Shown here in pieces: positions 1-7,536 of a stretch of DNA of 64,000 bases. Origin of the DNA: Sphingobacteriales bacterium (GTDB lineage: Bacteria > Bacteroidota > Bacteroidia > Chitinophagales > Chitinophagaceae). Location: the NCBI GenBank assembly GCA_012270485.1, contig JAAXIF010000098.1:78809-142808 (forward strand), read 5' to 3'. A program made the translations under genes and the position numbers. Under the pieces are notes generated by a model. It saw only the letters and a list, made by a program, of their open reading frames with translations, ran no database searches and was not told the origin of the DNA. The stretch's first letter is position 1, and each line of letters begins with the position of its first letter.

Positions 1-110
1 ATCTCGCTCAACCAGATCCTATAAGGTTTTTTTTCTCCTTTCCATGGCATTTCCCGGTCATTTTGATGGCGGTGCCAGTCCATTAATATCTGAGTAAACG
101 ACTTTTTCAT
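1..110 (-). CDS. mutY: A/G-specific adenine glycosylase MutY, N-terminal fragment
   Basis: The first 36 codons of a minus-strand gene that continues past the left edge. The visible protein starts MKKSFTQILMDWHRH and contains MPWKGEKKPYRIWLSE, which matches the MutY N-terminus (W-x(n)-R-x-x-PWR-x(n)-PYxIWLSE). MutY removes adenine mispaired with 8-oxoguanine in base excision repair. The helix-hairpin-helix, the catalytic Asp and the iron-sulfur cluster all lie outside the window and cannot be checked. It is transcribed away from the HU-like gene, with about 216 bp between the two starts. The family call is strong for so short a piece because the PYRIWLSE block is characteristic. Confidence 0.85.
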   Translation of the reverse strand, partial: MKKSFTQILMDWHRHQNDREMPWKGEKKPYRIWLSE

Positions 111-326
111 CCTAAGAGACAAAGATGCTCAAAACAACGCATGATTGGTAATAAAGTTGATAGACTGTAGAAATATTTTTAATATGAACAAATCTTAACC
201 AATTGCATGCTCTTTGAATCATTTATCTATCAATCAGTAACGCACATAAAATTTACACTATCTTTCTTGCAAATACCATTTTTTTTGTCGTACTTTAAAT
301 CTGATTCATAAAATAACATTATACAA

Positions 327-617
327 ATGAGAAAGTCAGATCTCATCAACCAGATTTCCGATAAAACGGGTATACCGAAAGTGGATGTACTGGTGACGCT
401 AGAAACCATGTTCAAAGAGGTAAAAGAAAGCCTTTCCAACGGACAAAATATTTATATCCGTGGCTTTGGCAGCTTTATTACCAAGAAGCGTGCAGCCAAA
501 ATTGGTCGTAACATCAAGAAAAACGTAGCAGTAGAAATACCTGAACATTATATTCCTGCCTTTAAGCCGGCAAAAGAATTTGTAAGTGAAGTGAAAAGCA
601 AACGGAAGTCGGACTAA
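327..617 (+). CDS. HU/IHF-family DNA-binding protein
   Basis: A 96-residue histone-like protein. It has the helical N-terminal dimerisation half, then the family signature GFGSFITKKRAAKIGRN (about residues 46-62), and the arm and return strand ending IPAFKPAKEF. Such proteins bend and compact DNA as dimers. The C-terminus is a short basic tail (VKSKRKSD). It is divergent from mutY, and a TPR gene starts 21 bp after its stop, so the two are probably co-transcribed. The mutY/HU/RNase G neighbourhood is, to my knowledge, common in Bacteroidota. Whether it acts as HU or a specialised paralogue cannot be decided from the sequence. Confidence 0.95.
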   Translation: MRKSDLINQISDKTGIPKVDVLVTLETMFKEVKESLSNGQNIYIRGFGSFITKKRAAKIGRNIKKNVAVEIPEHYIPAFKPAKEFVSEVKSKRKSD

Positions 618-638
618 CTTCGCCGAAATTTCCGATCA

Positions 639-1490
639 GTGAAGAAACAGCAACTTCTGTTAGCGGGTGGAGGCTTGGTTATATTTATTCTGTTGTACTT
701 TTTTAGTCCAACCGTCTCCCCCAGTAAACATGTCCATAAAGAAGGCGAAGCGCCACATAGTACTGTAAATCAATCGATTAAGTTTGAAGACCTCTTAGTA
801 AAAGCCAAGGAGCGCATTACTCCGGAGCAGGTTGCTCGCTTAGGTGCCCTTGAAAATTCCGTTGTAAGAGGGGATATTAATGAACAAAAGATCCATGTTT
901 ATCATCAGCTAGCACGCTTCTGGGCTGATTCCGCCCGCATTTTTGAACCCTATGCCTGGTATACCGGCGAAGCTGCTAAGTTGGAAAATTCTGAAAAAAG
1001 CCTCACCTTTGCCGCCCATCTGTTTTTAGATAACCTAATGACAGAGGGTGAGCCTGCCATGCAAAATTGGCTGGCCTCACAAGCAAAAGTTCTTTTTGAT
1101 CAGGCATTAAGCATTAATCCGGCAAATGATTCGAGTAAAATCGGATTGGGCGCTTGCTATCTTTTCGGAAACATTTCAGATAACCCAATGCAGGGTATTC
1201 TAAAGATCAGAGAAGTAGTAGAGAAGAATCCGGGAAATGTATTCGGACAAATGATGCTCGGATTGGGTAGTAAGAAAAGTGGTCAATATGATAAAGCCAT
1301 TGAACGCTTTTTGAATGTATTGAAAGTTGATCCGGAAAATCTGGATGCCATTTTCAATCTGGCTGAATCTTATGATATCCATAATGAGAAAGCCAATGCG
1401 ATCAAATGGTATGAGGAAGCAAAGAAAAGAGTGGCGATACCGGAAGCTAAGCAAGCACTGGAAAAAAGAATCGCTGAACTGAAACGATAA
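639..1490 (+). CDS. membrane-anchored TPR protein
   Basis: A 283-residue protein read from a GTG start (MKKQQLLLAGGG...). A single hydrophobic segment at about residues 5-24 (LLLAGGGLVIFILLYFF) is followed by a hydrophilic region, so it should be an inner-membrane anchor or uncleaved signal with the rest in the periplasm. The C-terminal third has TPR-like helices (LGACYLFGN..., AIERFLNVLKVDPENLDAIFNLAESY), consistent with a protein-interaction scaffold. It lies 21 bp after the HU-like gene and before the COX24-like small gene and RNase G. No enzymatic motif is visible and the partner is unknown. GTG is the only reasonable start, because it puts the hydrophobic segment at the N-terminus. Confidence 0.85.
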   Translation: MKKQQLLLAGGGLVIFILLYFFSPTVSPSKHVHKEGEAPHSTVNQSIKFEDLLVKAKERITPEQVARLGALENSVVRGDINEQKIHVYHQLARFWADSARIFEPYAWYTGEAAKLENSEKSLTFAAHLFLDNLMTEGEPAMQNWLASQAKVLFDQALSINPANDSSKIGLGACYLFGNISDNPMQGILKIREVVEKNPGNVFGQMMLGLGSKKSGQYDKAIERFLNVLKVDPENLDAIFNLAESYDIHNEKANAIKWYEEAKKRVAIPEAKQALEKRIAELKR

Positions 1491-1523
1491 ATTTATTTTT
1501 TAACTGTATAAAATTACTTTGGT

Positions 1524-1619
1524 ATGCCTTGTGGTAAGAAGAGAAAGCGTCATAAGATCGCTACACACAAACGTAAAAAGCGTCTGAGAAAGAATCGTCA
1601 TAAGAAGAAGAATAAGTAA
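1524..1619 (+). CDS. COX24/AURKAIP1-domain small basic protein (31 aa)
   Basis: A 31-residue protein starting MPCGKKRKRHKIATHKRKKR and ending in further Lys/Arg/His residues; about two thirds of the residues are basic. This matches the tiny AURKAIP1/COX24-domain (DUF1713) proteins annotated in Bacteroidota. The mitochondrial AURKAIP1 protein is ribosomal subunit mS38, so a ribosome-associated role is a reasonable inference, but nothing in the sequence proves it. A sequence resembling a promoter -7 box (ACTTTG) sits just upstream of the ATG. A perfect 15-bp inverted repeat follows 26 bp after the stop, so it may be an independent short transcript. Confidence 0.8.
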   Translation: MPCGKKRKRHKIATHKRKKRLRKNRHKKKNK

Positions 1620-1644
1620 TTCTTCGGATTACCGATCATGATAC

Positions 1645-1686
1645 TAAACGGGTTTAATCTTGCTACGGCCTGATTAAACCCGTTTA
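1645..1686. terminator. inverted-repeat terminator after the COX24-like gene
   Basis: Perfect 15-bp arms (TAAACGGGTTTAATC and its complement) separated by a 12-nt loop. There is no strong T tract, so it may terminate weakly or work as an RNA 3'-end stabiliser. Confidence 0.6.
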
Positions 1687-1822
1687 ACACTTATCTGGAA
1701 GCAGCCTTACCTTCCTCCTTTTCGCAACTTTACCTTTTCCTTCCTAGGCTGCCTTAACGGATGTTGTGGATGTTGATCTACCGAATACCGGTATGTGATT
1801 TTGTATTTAAAAGTTGCACTTT

Positions 1823-3373
1823 GTGAACAAAGAATTAATTATTAATGCTGCTCCAACAGGTGTAGAAATAGCATTGTTGGAAGATAAAAAATTGGTGGAG
1901 CTGCACAACGAAAAAACGGACGCCAACTTCGCAGTGGGTGACCTTTATCTGGGTAAAGTCAAAAAACTGATACCCGGACTCAATGCCGCGTTCGTAGATG
2001 TGGGGTTTGAAAAAGATGCCTTTCTACACTATACCGATCTGAGTCCTTATGCTCGCTCTATTATCAAGTTTACGCAAATAGCGATGACGGATAAAGGAGA
2101 TCAGCCTTTTGATTTTGCGAAATTGCAAGCTGAACCTGAGATCCTAAAAACAGGAAAGATCAATGAAGTACTGAATGGCAAACCACATGTACTCGTTCAA
2201 ATCTTAAAAGAACCAATTGCTGCAAAAGGACCTCGTTTGAGTTGTGAGATATCGTTACCCGGAAGATTTGTGGTAGTAACACCTTTCAATGAGATTGTTG
2301 CCGTATCCAAAAAAATACACTCTTCCGATGAACGTAAACGTTTACACAAAATCGTTGAAGCAATTCGTCCGAAAAATTTTGGTGTGATTGTTCGTACTGC
2401 AGCTGAAGGAAAAAGTACAGCAGAATTACATCAGGATATGTTGTCATTGGTAGAAACCTGGAAAACCATTCAGCATAATTTAAAAGGTGCTGTTGCACCA
2501 GTCAGGATTCTGAGTGAAGAAACAAAAACAACCAGTATACTGAGAGATCTGCTGAGTGCAGATTTCAATCGCATTGTTGTAAATGATAAGAATTTGTTTC
2601 AGGTAACGCAATCCTATATCCAACGTATTGCACCCGATAAAACGGATATTGTTTCATTCTATCATAATGGGCTTCCCATTTTTGATCAGTATGGTGTAAC
2701 CAAGCAAGTAAAATCATCATTTGGAAAAACAGTGAACTTACCAAGTGGTGCTTATCTGATCATTGAACATACGGAAGCCCTGCATGTCGTTGATGTGAAC
2801 AGTGGTTATAAGAGCGTAAGTAATAACCAAGAAGAAAATGCACTGGAAACCAATCTTGAAGCTGCAGAAGAAATTGCCCGTCAGTTACGTCTACGAGATA
2901 TTGGTGGTATCATCGTTGTTGACTTCATTGATATGAAGTTACCTGATAACAAAAGAAAGGTTCAGGAAGCCATGGAGCAATTCATGAAAGCCGATAGAGC
3001 CAAACATTCTGTTCTTCCAATTTCAAAATTCGGACTACTTCAGATCACGCGTCAACGTATGCGTCCGGAAGTGAATATCAATACAGCAGAGAGTTGTCCT
3101 GCTTGTAATGGAACAGGAAAAATCACTTCTACATTATTATTGGAAGATGAGATCGAAAAGAAATTACATTATCTCGTTACACACTCACATAAGAATCTTA
3201 CCATCGTTGTACATCCGATTGTTCATTCTTATCTTACAAAAGGATTATTCTATTCTATCATTAAGAAATGGAGAAAGAAACACAAAGTGAAAGTAAAGGC
3301 ACAAGCCAATACCAATTATCACCTCACAGAGTTTAGATTCTTTGATGAAAGAGAGGAGGAAATCAAGTTTTAG
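1823..3373 (+). CDS. rng: ribonuclease G (RNase E/G family)
   Basis: About 516 residues. It has an S1-like RNA-binding region in the first 130 residues (VGDLYLGKVKKLIPGLNAAFVDVG), then the RNase E/G catalytic region. The metal-binding acidic motifs are DVNSG (about residue 323) and DFIDM (about residue 366), and the zinc-link motif CPACNGTGK is near residue 424. These enzymes cut single-stranded, AU-rich RNA during rRNA maturation and mRNA decay. I chose the GTG at 1823 because the family usually begins MNKELIINAAPTGVEIALLE; a TTG at 1814 would add only MHF. The long RNase E scaffold tail is absent, which favours RNase G. A 21-bp palindrome follows. Confidence 0.95.
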   Translation: MNKELIINAAPTGVEIALLEDKKLVELHNEKTDANFAVGDLYLGKVKKLIPGLNAAFVDVGFEKDAFLHYTDLSPYARSIIKFTQIAMTDKGDQPFDFAKLQAEPEILKTGKINEVLNGKPHVLVQILKEPIAAKGPRLSCEISLPGRFVVVTPFNEIVAVSKKIHSSDERKRLHKIVEAIRPKNFGVIVRTAAEGKSTAELHQDMLSLVETWKTIQHNLKGAVAPVRILSEETKTTSILRDLLSADFNRIVVNDKNLFQVTQSYIQRIAPDKTDIVSFYHNGLPIFDQYGVTKQVKSSFGKTVNLPSGAYLIIEHTEALHVVDVNSGYKSVSNNQEENALETNLEAAEEIARQLRLRDIGGIIVVDFIDMKLPDNKRKVQEAMEQFMKADRAKHSVLPISKFGLLQITRQRMRPEVNINTAESCPACNGTGKITSTLLLEDEIEKKLHYLVTHSHKNLTIVVHPIVHSYLTKGLFYSIIKKWRKKHKVKVKAQANTNYHLTEFRFFDEREEEIKF

Positions 3374-3439
3374 TGTGAATGGTGAATTGTCAATAACAGA
3401 GAAAGGAACTTACTCATAATTGACAATTCACCATTCACA
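3374..3439. terminator. 21-bp perfect palindrome, likely bidirectional terminator
   Basis: Arms 3374-3394 and 3419-3439 are perfect complements over 21 bp around a 24-nt loop, between the convergent rng and zinc-peptidase genes. The arms are built from similar short words (GTGAATG, GTGAATTG), a style repeated at other gene ends in this window. Confidence 0.7.
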
Positions 3440-3456
3440 ATTCACCACAACACCTC

Positions 3457-4146
3457 TTAATCATCATTTCTTGATCCATTCAAAAAGATCAACACATATT
3501 GAATCAGCGTAGCTACTGAAGCAAGTGCTGCTACAACATAAGTCATCGCTGCCCACTTTAAGGCATCCTTTGCTCCTTCCTGCTCTTTACCTACCAATAC
3601 ACGTTTGTTTTCTAACCATGCCAATGCACGGTTGCTGGCATCAAATTCTACAGGTAATGTAATGACTGAGAAAAGCGTGGTGAGGGCAAATAAAATGATA
3701 CCCCCTAATAATAACATCGGGAATGTATTGATCAACACAATACCTGCCAATAATACCCATTGAACGATTGAGCTGCTGAATTGAACAAAAGGCACCAATC
3801 GGCTTCTCAACATCAGCCAATTATAAGCCGTAGCGTGTTGAACGGCATGACCACATTCATGGGCAGCCACAGCCGCGGATGCAATACTTGTTCCACTATA
3901 CACTTCCGAACTCAGGTTCACAGTTTTATTCATGGGATTATAGTGGTCGGTTAGGAAGCCCTCAACAGATATTATTTTTACATCATATATTCCGTTGTCG
4001 CGGAGCATTTGTTCAGCCACTTCCTTACCACTCATGCCATTGGTGATGGGCAGGTGGCTATAATGGGTAAATTTCGACTTTAAGCGCATCGAAACCAGAA
4101 AGCTGATTCCGACAAATAATAAAGACAATAATAAGATTGAGTTCAT
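3457..4146 (-). CDS. zinc-dependent membrane peptidase (YugP family)
   Basis: About 229 residues starting MNSILLLSLLFVGISFLVSM. It has an N-terminal membrane helix, the zinc motif HECGH (about residue 100, in AAHECGHAVQH) and three hydrophobic stretches in the C-terminal half. This matches the Zn_peptidase_2 (PF04298, YugP) family, a membrane peptidase with poorly known substrates. The open frame extends upstream to 4263, but the extra 39 residues lack family character and the internal ATG at 4146 places the membrane helix correctly. The partner sequence SSEVYSGTSIASAAVA before HExxH is typical of the family. It converges with rng across the 21-bp palindrome. Confidence 0.85.
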   Translation of the reverse strand: MNSILLLSLLFVGISFLVSMRLKSKFTHYSHLPITNGMSGKEVAEQMLRDNGIYDVKIISVEGFLTDHYNPMNKTVNLSSEVYSGTSIASAAVAAHECGHAVQHATAYNWLMLRSRLVPFVQFSSSIVQWVLLAGIVLINTFPMLLLGGIILFALTTLFSVITLPVEFDASNRALAWLENKRVLVGKEQEGAKDALKWAAMTYVVAALASVATLIQYVLIFLNGSRNDD

Positions 4147-4605
4147 ACGACTTGTTTCGGAGACTGCTGCAAAATGCCTACCAAACCCAAAAATGGGTAT
4201 TTGGCACCTTAAAATCACTGATTCCTGACAAAAAGCACCAAAAAAAATGACATTTTTCCCCACTTCGACAAAATGGCTGTAACCCGTTTGATTAACAAAC
4301 TGTTAAGGTCATTTACGAAATTTTTCGGATTCAAAAAATTATTCACAGAACCCAAAAATTATTTTGCCATGTGCCTCGGTTTTGTAACTTAGTGGTAGAA
4401 TTTAATGGGTTAGTAAGTAAACAGGGTCAACAGCAATGTTGGCCCTTTTACATGCCCGTCAGTACTGCGTTTCAGCGTTTTTCTACTTTCATGAATAGCA
4501 AATTTTTGATTCTAAAAACTGTTGATTTTACACAAGATTTCATCATTTTTTTTTGTGCATTTTTTTACTGAAAAGAACTCATCATTTCAACAGTACCTTT
4601 AACCA
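4147..4605 (+). other. 459-bp gap with possible small-RNA locus
   Basis: An AT-rich gap between divergent genes. No convincing protein is encoded; a 66-codon frame at 4371-4571 runs through the terminator and has no recognisable features. The stretch ACTTAGTGGTAGAAT near 4388-4402 resembles a tRNA D-arm, but no T-arm or acceptor pairing follows. With the terminator at 4423-4450, this suggests a short non-coding transcript of roughly 100-180 nt. A TACCTTTA box at 4594-4601 may be the -7 element for radA. Confidence 0.3.
4423..4450 (+). terminator. orphan intrinsic terminator
   Basis: Stem AGGGTCAACA / TGTTGGCCCT (one G-U pair) closed by the tetraloop GCAA and followed by TTTT. It is correctly oriented for plus-strand transcription, but no plus-strand gene lies upstream between rng (ending 3373, on the far side of a minus-strand gene) and this point. 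Confidence 0.6.
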
Positions 4606-5976
4606 ATGAGTAAGATTAAAACAGCTTTTTTCTGTAGCAATTGTGGTTATGAAAGTGCGAAGTGGATCGGAAAATGTCCGGCTTGTTCTCAATGGAATAC
4701 TTTCACCGAAGAAATATTGGATAAAGGAAATGTGAAGGAAGAAAAATGGGATGACTACAAAGAAGAAAAAAGAAAAACAAAAACGATTTCCTTAAACGAG
4801 GTTCAGACAACCGAAGAAAAAAGAATCAAAAGTCAAGATCCGGAATTAGATCGAGTATTGGGGGGAGGTATTGTTCCGGGAAGTATTGTTCTGGTAGCAG
4901 GTGAACCGGGTATTGGTAAGAGTACTTTGTTTTTACAAAACGGATTACTACTCAAGCAACTAAGGGTTTTATATATCAGTGGTGAAGAAAGTGAACAACA
5001 AATTAAAATGCGGGCAGATCGGTTAAAGATTCAGTATGAAAATTTTTATTTGCTGACAGAAACATCTACACAAACTATTTTTCAGGAAATCAAAAAGCTG
5101 AAACCTCAATTGGTCATTGTTGACTCTATTCAAACTTTACAATCTAATTTGATTGATTCTTCTGCGGGCACAGTTTCACAGATCCGGGAATGTGCTGCCG
5201 AATTTCAACGCTTTGCAAAAGAAACCAATACTCCTGTTTTCTTGATCGGACATATCACCAAAGACGGCGCTATCGCCGGTCCGAAAGTGCTGGAACACAT
5301 GGTAGACACGGTTTTGCAGTTCGAGGGCGACCGTCATTATGCTTATAGAATCCTAAGAACTTTGAAGAATCGTTTTGGTAGTACCGCCGAGTTGGGCATT
5401 TATGAAATGACAGGTGATGGTATGCGGGTAGTAGCCAATCCATCAGAAATTTTAATTGCACAAAGAGAAGATCAGTTAAGTGGTAGTGGTATTGCTGCTA
5501 CACTGGAAGGTATGCGTCCTTTACTGATTGAAGTGCAGGCATTGGTCACGCAAAGCGTGTATGGAACACCTCAACGTACAGTGACCGGTTTTGATACCAG
5601 AAGATTACAATTGTTATTGGCAGTTCTCGAAAAACGTGGAGGTTTTCAATTTGGAATGAAAGATGTTTTTGTAAACATTGCAGGTGGTATTAAAGTAGAA
5701 GACCCTTCCATTGATCTTGCAGTGATCTGTGCTTTACTCTCTTCCTATGAAGATGTTCCACTCCCCCCTCATGTATGTTTCGCAGGTGAGGTAGGATTGA
5801 ATGGAGAGATCAGAGCCGTTAATAAAATAGAACAACGTATTGCCGAAGCAGAGAAACTCGGATTCGAAAAAATATTTGTCTCCAAATACAATAAGAAAAG
5901 TTTCAACGCACAAGCTTACAAGATTCAGGTAATTGCATTGAGTCGCGTAGATGAAGTGTATCAGCAACTTTTTTGA
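4606..5976 (+). CDS. radA: DNA repair protein RadA (Sms)
   Basis: 456 residues, the usual RadA length. It carries an N-terminal C4 zinc finger (Cys10, 13, 24, 27), Walker A GEPGIGKST at about 99-107, Walker B LVIVDSIQTL near 168, the RadA-specific KNRFG motif near 253, and a C-terminal Lon-protease-like domain (VNIAGGIKVEDPSIDLAV). RadA is a DnaB-like ATPase that drives branch migration of recombination intermediates with RecA. The Lon-like part lacks an obvious catalytic Ser-Lys dyad, as is normal for RadA. Transcribed alone or with comF downstream, from which it is separated by a palindrome. Confidence 0.97.
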   Translation: MSKIKTAFFCSNCGYESAKWIGKCPACSQWNTFTEEILDKGNVKEEKWDDYKEEKRKTKTISLNEVQTTEEKRIKSQDPELDRVLGGGIVPGSIVLVAGEPGIGKSTLFLQNGLLLKQLRVLYISGEESEQQIKMRADRLKIQYENFYLLTETSTQTIFQEIKKLKPQLVIVDSIQTLQSNLIDSSAGTVSQIRECAAEFQRFAKETNTPVFLIGHITKDGAIAGPKVLEHMVDTVLQFEGDRHYAYRILRTLKNRFGSTAELGIYEMTGDGMRVVANPSEILIAQREDQLSGSGIAATLEGMRPLLIEVQALVTQSVYGTPQRTVTGFDTRRLQLLLAVLEKRGGFQFGMKDVFVNIAGGIKVEDPSIDLAVICALLSSYEDVPLPPHVCFAGEVGLNGEIRAVNKIEQRIAEAEKLGFEKIFVSKYNKKSFNAQAYKIQVIALSRVDEVYQQLF

Positions 5977-6042
5977 GTGAAAAGTGAAAGGTCAAAAGTG
6001 AAACGGAAGTACGCTTTTCACCTTTCACTTTTCACTTTTGAC
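5977..6042. terminator. palindrome between radA and comF
   Basis: A 15-bp perfect stem (GTGAAAAGTGAAAGG at 5977-5991 with 6021-6035), plus an alternative pairing of GGTCAAAAGTGAA with TTCACTTTTGAC at 6031-6042. The arms are made of imperfect repeats of the word GTGAAAA and begin 1 bp after the radA stop codon. Confidence 0.55.
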
Positions 6043-6107
6043 TTTTACATTTTGACTTCCATCATTTCTGCGGCAAATACTTACTCCCGAGCATGTAGTT
6101 TCGGAGC

Positions 6108-6797
6108 ATGATATCCATAGCAAAATCCCTTCTACAACTCGTATATCCGCATTACTGTATAGGTTGCGGAAGCGATTATTTGAGTCTCCACCAGCAGATT
6201 TGCAGCCGCTGTACCCATCAGCTACCGGAAACGGGGTTCTTTCGCCAGCCCAATAATCCGGTTGAAAAAGCCTTTTTTGGCAGAATTCGGGTGGAAAACG
6301 CCGCTGCCTTGTACTATTTTACCAAGCAGTCATTGGTGCAGGAACTGATGGTACAGCTCAAATACCATCAGAATAAGCATGCCGGACTCTTTTTGGGCAG
6401 AATGATGGGGTATGCGCTGAGATCCGAGCCCCGCTTCGCCGACGTAGATCTACTTGTACCGCTTCCTTTAAATCCTAAAAAACAATTCAAAAGAGGATAT
6501 AACCAGGCCGAAGTGATTTGTGAGGGTATTAGGGAAGTCTGGTCCAGACCTTTGAACGCAAAAACCATTCAAAGGAAAAAGTTTACAGATAGTCAAACTA
6601 CCCGAAACCGGCTATCTAGGTGGCAGAATATGGAAGCCGTATTTCAGGTGACAGCACCAGATCAATTGATGAATCAGCATGTTTTACTCATAGACGATAT
6701 CATAACGACCGGCGCTACCCTGGAAGCCTGCGGACAAACATTGATGTCGATACCCAATTGTAGACTTAGTATTGCTGCTGCCGCATATACATTGTAG
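6108..6797 (+). CDS. comF: ComF family amidophosphoribosyltransferase-like protein
   Basis: 229 residues. The N-terminus has zinc-finger-like pairs CIGCG and CSRC, and the C-terminus has the phosphoribosyltransferase PRPP-binding motif VLLIDDIITTGAT (about 194-206). LVPLPLNPKKQFKRGYNQAE is the other characteristic ComF block. ComF proteins are linked to DNA uptake and recombination in competent bacteria. Adjacency to radA (another recombination gene) fits, though ComF is found widely in bacteria not known to be competent. The start ATGATATCC is the first in frame. Confidence 0.9.
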   Translation: MISIAKSLLQLVYPHYCIGCGSDYLSLHQQICSRCTHQLPETGFFRQPNNPVEKAFFGRIRVENAAALYYFTKQSLVQELMVQLKYHQNKHAGLFLGRMMGYALRSEPRFADVDLLVPLPLNPKKQFKRGYNQAEVICEGIREVWSRPLNAKTIQRKKFTDSQTTRNRLSRWQNMEAVFQVTAPDQLMNQHVLLIDDIITTGATLEACGQTLMSIPNCRLSIAAAAYTL

Positions 6798-6873
6798 GTA
6801 CCATTTTCATCCATTCACAGAAATGCTATAACAATTCCCTTATTTAAGTGTTATTTTGAAAAAAATCTATTGT

Positions 6874-7407
6874 ATGAAATACATCCTCACATTAGTAGCA
6901 GTGGTTATGATGTCTGCCTTCACTTTACCCGATAATGGCAGTATTCACGCTTTCAAGGTAAAATCTATTGAAGGCGGCACTATCGATTTCGCTAAATTCA
7001 AGGGAAAAAAGATACTCATTGTCAATACTGCATCTAAGTGTGGCTATACCCCACAATATGAAGCTTTGCAAAAAGTGTATGATCAGTATAAAGACAAGCT
7101 GGTAATCGTAGGTTTTCCCGCCAACAACTTTGGTGGACAAGAGCCTGGTAGTGATGGTGATATTCAAGAGTTTTGCAAAGCCCGTTTTGGTGTAAAATTT
7201 CCATTGGCCAGTAAAGTGAGTGTAAAAGGAGAAGATATGGCACCTATTTACCAGTGGCTGACAAGTAAAGCGAAGAATGGTGTTTTGGATGCAGATATCA
7301 AATGGAACTTCAATAAGTTTTTGTTGGATGAAAATGGAAAAATGATCGCTTATTTTCCAAGCAAAGTAACTCCCGATAGCGATGATATTTTGAAATACGT
7401 AAAATAA
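6874..7407 (+). CDS. glutathione peroxidase family protein, exported
   Basis: About 177 residues from ATG 6874 (MKYILTLVAVVMMSAFTLPD), which gives a clean signal peptide; a TTG at 6856 would add six residues. Family motifs are NTASKCGYTPQYEALQKVY with the peroxidatic residue as ordinary cysteine, FPANNFGGQEPG (usually FPCNQFGxQEP; the Gln is kept), FCKARFGVKFP with a likely resolving cysteine, and WNFNKFLLD with the catalytic Trp/Asn. It should reduce peroxides in the periplasm, more likely with thioredoxin-like donors than glutathione. An intrinsic terminator follows, so it is probably a single-gene unit. Confidence 0.9.
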   Translation: MKYILTLVAVVMMSAFTLPDNGSIHAFKVKSIEGGTIDFAKFKGKKILIVNTASKCGYTPQYEALQKVYDQYKDKLVIVGFPANNFGGQEPGSDGDIQEFCKARFGVKFPLASKVSVKGEDMAPIYQWLTSKAKNGVLDADIKWNFNKFLLDENGKMIAYFPSKVTPDSDDILKYVK

Positions 7408-7426
7408 ATTAGCTTTCGAATCAAGG

Positions 7427-7461
7427 AATCCCGACCCATACAACTGGTCGGGATTTTTTTT
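7427..7461 (+). terminator. intrinsic terminator after glutathione peroxidase
   Basis: A perfect 10-bp stem (AATCCCGACC / GGTCGGGATT) with a 9-nt loop, followed by an uninterrupted T tract. Confidence 0.85.
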
Positions 7462-7536
7462 GCTTCTCTATTTATCAAAAACATGCACATTTAAAGTAGC
7501 AGCATACAGTATATTTATAGCTCAAAAATTGTTGGC

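Noticed and set aside
4380..4450. Possible tRNA gene
   Set aside because: A D-arm-like stretch is present, but there is no acceptor stem, anticodon arm or T-arm (no GTTC-like loop), so it is not called as tRNA.
4371..4571. 66-codon plus-strand frame upstream of radA
   Set aside because: It runs through the terminator hairpin at 4423-4450, has biased composition at its end and no recognisable domain or signal.
6874..7407. Selenoprotein glutathione peroxidase
   Set aside because: The peroxidatic position is a normal cysteine codon and no in-frame TGA is present.
6925..7443. 172-codon minus-strand frame over the glutathione peroxidase gene
   Set aside because: It is entirely opposite a gene with clear family motifs and shows no domain of its own.
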